The notes below the pieces were generated by a model. That model was not told where the DNA came from. It saw only the letters and a program-made list of their open reading frames with translations, and searched no databases. The translations under genes were made by a program, and so were the position numbers. This document shows, piece after piece, positions 5,931-8,426 of a DNA stretch of 8,426 bases. How positions within the stretch are numbered: position 1 is the stretch's first letter; each line of letters starts with the position of its first letter. The stretch comes from Anaerolineae bacterium (GTDB lineage: Bacteria > Chloroflexota > Anaerolineae > UBA1429): contig JAFGLK010000347.1 of NCBI GenBank assembly GCA_016928125.1, positions 1 through 8,426 of the forward strand, written 5' to 3'.

Positions 5931-7247
5931 TCACAGAGCCGCGATCTGCTCGCGCGCGATCTCCTCGCGCGCGATCTCGACCCAGCGCGTCGCGTTGCGG
6001 GGGTTGCCCCCCAGCGTGTGGTTGTCCTTCATGATCAGCTCGACCACATTGTCGCGCGTGGTGCGCAGGTCGCGACGGAGCTCTTGGCGCACTGCCTCCT
6101 CATTCATGACCGGCTGCGCCAGCGGCGTAGGGGAGGGCTTGATCGATAAGATATAGTCCCCGCCCAACCACTCGCTGAGCGTCTCGATGTCTGCCCAAGG
6201 TGAGGCGGAGACACGGCGCAATCGTGGGATCTCGCGGATGATGTGCCAGCGACTGTCCACGGGCTCGCAGCAACCATAGCAATTCAAACCAAAGCGCTCC
6301 AGGAGCGGTCTCTGGTAGGGAAAAATGAACTCTGCAAACATCTCTGGGCCCACGCCCACCGTCTCCTGGCTCTCGGCAAATCCCCACATATCGATGGTGC
6401 GCACATGCCCGGGGTCGTGGTCGGGCTGGGGCAACTGCGTCGTCCAGCCGAACCCACCCGAGCCCACATAGCTCCCCTCAGTGTTCAGATAGAGCAGGCC
6501 CTGTTCCTCAAGAAAGTCGAGCTTGTGCAGCATGCCATCTCGCAAGAACGCCATCAGGGCATGCACGCCTTCGGGGTGGTCGTACATGTCGAGCATGAGG
6601 TTCTCGAGGCCGCGCAATCGGATGAAATCCCAGGTCATGCCCAGGGACCACCACCAGACTCCTTTGAGGCGCACCTGCAAGATGTCGCCCAAGAGGTCCT
6701 GGGCGACCTCCAGCGCGCGCTGTGTCCGACGATCGTCGATGATGATCTCTGGATAGCGTAGGCCGGGCATGTCGCGCGCATAGTCCTTGATGGGTGCATC
6801 CCAGACATAAGATCCGCCCGCTTCCTGGGGCCTGATCTGGGTCTCGGCCAGCCCCCAACCCGTATCCTGGTAGACGTAGGGCACGTTGAAATAGGATTCG
6901 ATGACCCGATCATCGCGCATCCCTTCGGCCCAGTAGATCTCCTTGCGCAGGGTCATCTCCCACAATCGCAACAAGGGATGACCGCAGCGCAGCTGATCTG
7001 GCGTGATGATCTCGTTCCAGCCGTTCTCGGGATCGATAAAGATGAGAGGCCGCACAGAGCTAAGGTCGTTGTGCGCAGCCCAGAGGGCCTTTTTCTCCTC
7101 CTCGATCGGCCGCCCGGCGAGCTCGGCTACTCGTTTGGCGAGCTCGCGCAAGAGAGTCCGTTCACCAGGAAGAACGGTCAGACTGTCGATCTCGAGTTGG
7201 GCACCGACAGCCCCTGCCACGGTCTGGTCAATGGTGGAATCAGTCAT
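5931..7247 (-). CDS. Uroporphyrinogen-decarboxylase-like protein (UroD/MetE-like fold), substrate unknown
   Basis: I recognise this 438-residue protein as one of the UroD-like proteins of unknown role, related to the fold shared by uroporphyrinogen decarboxylase, corrinoid methyltransferases such as MtaA/CmuA, and cobalamin-independent methionine synthase. The strongest clue is GLNCYGCCEPVDSRW near 320-334, where Cys323, Cys326, Cys327 and Glu328 could form a metal site. It is followed by VSASPWAD (346-353) and LSIKPSP (368-374), typical of this group. An aromatic-rich region with VWWWSLGMTWDF lies at 197-208. It lacks the usual HemE N-terminal signatures, so haem synthesis is unlikely. The start at 7247 is chosen because AGGAGG lies seven bases upstream; a longer frame from a GTG at 7292 overlaps the hisF stop but has no ribosome site. 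It lies between hisF and a phosphatase gene. Methyl transfer or decarboxylation is an inference. Confidence 0.72.
   Translation of the reverse strand: MTDSTIDQTVAGAVGAQLEIDSLTVLPGERTLLRELAKRVAELAGRPIEEEKKALWAAHNDLSSVRPLIFIDPENGWNEIITPDQLRCGHPLLRLWEMTLRKEIYWAEGMRDDRVIESYFNVPYVYQDTGWGLAETQIRPQEAGGSYVWDAPIKDYARDMPGLRYPEIIIDDRRTQRALEVAQDLLGDILQVRLKGVWWWSLGMTWDFIRLRGLENLMLDMYDHPEGVHALMAFLRDGMLHKLDFLEEQGLLYLNTEGSYVGSGGFGWTTQLPQPDHDPGHVRTIDMWGFAESQETVGVGPEMFAEFIFPYQRPLLERFGLNCYGCCEPVDSRWHIIREIPRLRRVSASPWADIETLSEWLGGDYILSIKPSPTPLAQPVMNEEAVRQELRRDLRTTRDNVVELIMKDNHTLGGNPRNATRWVEIAREEIAREQIAAL
5941..5978 (-). repeat. 15-bp in-frame tandem repeat at the end of the UroD-like gene
   Basis: The plus strand has gcgatctgctcgcgc at 5941-5955 and gcgatctcctcgcgc at 5956-5970, one mismatch apart, followed by a partial third copy (gcgatctc) at 5971-5978. 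In the protein this reads EIARE-EIARE-QIAAL at residues 424-438. The unit is five codons, so the frame is preserved. It probably arose by slippage and extends a C-terminal charged helix. Confidence 0.75.
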
Positions 7248-7262
7248 GTCGTCCCCTCCTGG
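7248..7262 (-). promoter_or_regulatory. Ribosome binding site that decides the UroD-like start
   Basis: The minus strand reads CCAGGAGGGGACGAC just before the ATG at 7247, a near-perfect Shine-Dalgarno with about seven bases of spacing. It is the strongest ribosome site in the window and favours the 438-residue protein over the frame starting at the GTG at 7292. Confidence 0.8.
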
Positions 7263-7288
7263 CTCACCGGCCGCGAGCTCGTACCCAG

Positions 7289-8047
7289 TCACAGGCGCAC
7301 CGGCAGACCTCGCTCGGCCAGATAAGCCTTGATCTGTCCCACGCTGAGCGTGCGGAAATGGAAAAGAGAAGCAGCCAGCGTGGCGCTGGCGCCGCCCTGC
7401 GTAAGCGCTTGATAAAAGTGCTCCAAGGAGCCCGCGCCCCCTGAAGCGATGACCGGAATCGAGACCGCGTCTGAGACGGCGCGGGTGATCTCCAGATCAT
7501 AGCCATCCTGGGTCCCGTCGCGATCCATGCTGGTCAGCAAGATCTCGCCAGCGCCACGATCCTCGACCTCCCTGGCCCAAGCGATGGCCTCCAGCCCTGT
7601 GGGGATGCGTCCCCCGCTGACGTAAACTTGCCATCCTCCGGCTGCCTCGCGCTTGACGTCGATCGCCACCACGATGCATTGCGAGCCAAAGCGTTTGGCG
7701 CCTTCGGTGATCAGCTCGGGCGTACGCACAGCCGAGCTGTTGATCGAGGTCTTGTCGGCGCCGGCCACCAAGATCGCGCGTAGATCGTCCACCGTGCGCA
7801 GCCCGCCGCCCACGGTGAAGGGGATGTTGATCGAATCGGCCACGCGGCGCACCATACTCGTGACGATGTCACGCTGCTCGTGGGTCGCCGTGATGTCCAG
7901 AAAGACGAGTTCATCAGCGCGCTCGCGACTGTAGACTGCGGCCTGCTCCACCGGGTCGCCAGCGTCGCGCAACTGGACGAAATTCACCCCCTTGACCACA
8001 CGCCCGTTCTTCACGTCGAGACATGGGATGATTCGCTTGGCCAGCAT
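7289..8047 (-). CDS. hisF: Imidazole glycerol phosphate synthase, cyclase subunit
   Basis: HisF uses ammonia delivered by the HisH glutaminase to convert PRFAR into imidazole glycerol phosphate and AICAR, the step that links histidine and purine synthesis. The 252-residue protein has the normal length for this TIM barrel. It starts [13 protein letters not shown] with catalytic Asp11, has [10 protein letters not shown] (23-32), the phosphate-binding FTVGGGLR (77-84), [11 protein letters not shown] (97-107), the second catalytic aspartate Asp130 in [21 protein letters not shown] (173-186) and PVIASGGAG (198-206). The ATG at 8047 has GGGAGAGG ending six bases upstream, and starts one base after the hisA stop (TAA-T-ATG), so the two are translationally coupled. 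Seven extra codons in frame upstream would overlap hisA and are not expected. hisH is not in view, and hisI does not follow hisF. Confidence 0.97.
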   Translation of the reverse strand: MLAKRIIPCLDVKNGRVVKGVNFVQLRDAGDPVEQAAVYSRERADELVFLDITATHEQRDIVTSMVRRVADSINIPFTVGGGLRTVDDLRAILVAGADKTSINSSAVRTPELITEGAKRFGSQCIVVAIDVKREAAGGWQVYVSGGRIPTGLEAIAWAREVEDRGAGEILLTSMDRDGTQDGYDLEITRAVSDAVSIPVIASGGAGSLEHFYQALTQGGASATLAASLFHFRTLSVGQIKAYLAERGLPVRL

Positions 8048-8048
8048 A

Positions 8049-8426
8049 TTACGCCTCTCCCTTGGCAACCTGAAGCGCCTCGGCGAGGGCTATGGTCCCA
8101 CGATAGAGCGCCATGCCGATGATCACACCATCCACTCCATCCGGCTCGTGCGGTTTCAGTGCGCGGAGATCCTCTAACGAGGCCACCCCACCCGAGGCGA
8201 TGACGCGGAGCTTTGTGGCTTGGGCCAGGGCGGAGGTCGCCTCAACGTTGAGGCCGTTAAGCATGCCATCGCGAGCGATGTCGGTATAGACGACCCGTTG
8301 GATCCCCAAGGCGCGCATCTGAAGGGCCAGGTCCGTGGCGCGCACCGTCGACACATCGCGCCAGCCACGCACCGCCACTAGCCCGGCGCGCGCATCGATG
8401 CCCACCGCGATCCGCTCAGGCCCAAA
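8049..8426 (-). CDS. hisA: Phosphoribosylformimino-5-aminoimidazole carboxamide ribotide isomerase, C-terminal half only
   Basis: HisA opens the ribose ring of ProFAR by an Amadori rearrangement to give PRFAR, the substrate of HisF. The 125 residues in view are the second half of the TIM barrel and run off the right edge, so the start is missing. Recognisable segments are [16 protein letters not shown] near the edge (the aspartate of GIDAR corresponds to the second catalytic Asp of the family), [36 protein letters not shown] and [19 protein letters not shown]. The order on the minus strand is hisA then hisF, the usual bacterial order. The GTG at 8405 is internal: the coding frame continues upstream as FGPERIA to position 8426. 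The identification is firm because RGW and YTD(I/L)xRDG are HisA-specific against HisF. Confidence 0.95.
   Translation of the reverse strand, partial: FGPERIAVGIDARAGLVAVRGWRDVSTVRATDLALQMRALGIQRVVYTDIARDGMLNGLNVEATSALAQATKLRVIASGGVASLEDLRALKPHEPDGVDGVIIGMALYRGTIALAEALQVAKGEA

Noticed and set aside
6243..6761. A 172-codon plus-strand open frame opposite the UroD-like gene
   Set aside because: It is antisense to a gene with recognisable family motifs and good codon structure, has no ribosome site, and has no recognisable domain.
1..8426. tRNA, rRNA, CRISPR array, insertion sequence or attachment site
   Set aside because: Reading both strands I saw no cloverleaf-like sequence, no regular repeat-spacer pattern, no transposase or integrase protein, and no flanking target duplication.

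Overview
The window is GC-rich (about 60% by eye). It carries eight complete protein genes and one gene cut off at each edge... specifically two partial genes (an SGNH esterase on the left and hisA on the right) and seven complete ones between them. I see no RNA gene, CRISPR array, insertion sequence, integrase or phage gene. The mix of genes points to a free-living, heterotrophic, histidine-prototrophic bacterium: AIM24-family protein, binuclear-type NagA, bacterial rhamnulokinase, solo peptide deformylase, UroD-like protein and hisA-hisF. GC content and gene mix would fit Chloroflexota or a similar environmental lineage, but this is a low-confidence guess because nothing here is a taxonomic marker.

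Layout: positions 2-877 (+) hold an SGNH/GDSL hydrolase entering from the left edge, followed by an AIM24/TIGR00266-family gene at 942-1634 (+). Facing them is a two-gene sugar operon on the minus strand, rhaB (4317 to 2824) then nagA (2812 to 1655), separated by 11 bp. A divergent intergenic region (4318-4550) separates rhaB from a single peptide deformylase gene, def (4551-5090, +). It contains two sigma70-type promoters with 17-bp spacers, one a perfect TTGACA-N17-TATAAT for def and the other TTGAAC-N17-TATACT for rhaB-nagA, plus several dyads and short repeats. A strong 14-bp-stem hairpin at 5118-5148 lies between def and the next, convergent, minus-strand operon.

That operon reads hisA (partial, from beyond the right edge to 8049), hisF (8047 to 7289), a UroD-like protein of unknown substrate (7247 to 5931) and a HAD phosphatase (5902 to 5219). 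HisA and HisF act in consecutive steps of histidine biosynthesis. The two downstream genes have no known role in that pathway, and this is the most open functional question in the window. RhaB and NagA would feed phosphorylated 6-deoxy-ketose and N-acetylglucosamine-6-phosphate into central metabolism, although their usual partner enzymes (RhaA, RhaD, NagB) are not in view.

I found no clearly novel defence, mobile or biosynthetic system. The items worth a second look are the regulatory architecture between rhaB and def, the unusual nagA-rhaB pairing, and the UroD-like gene behind hisF.
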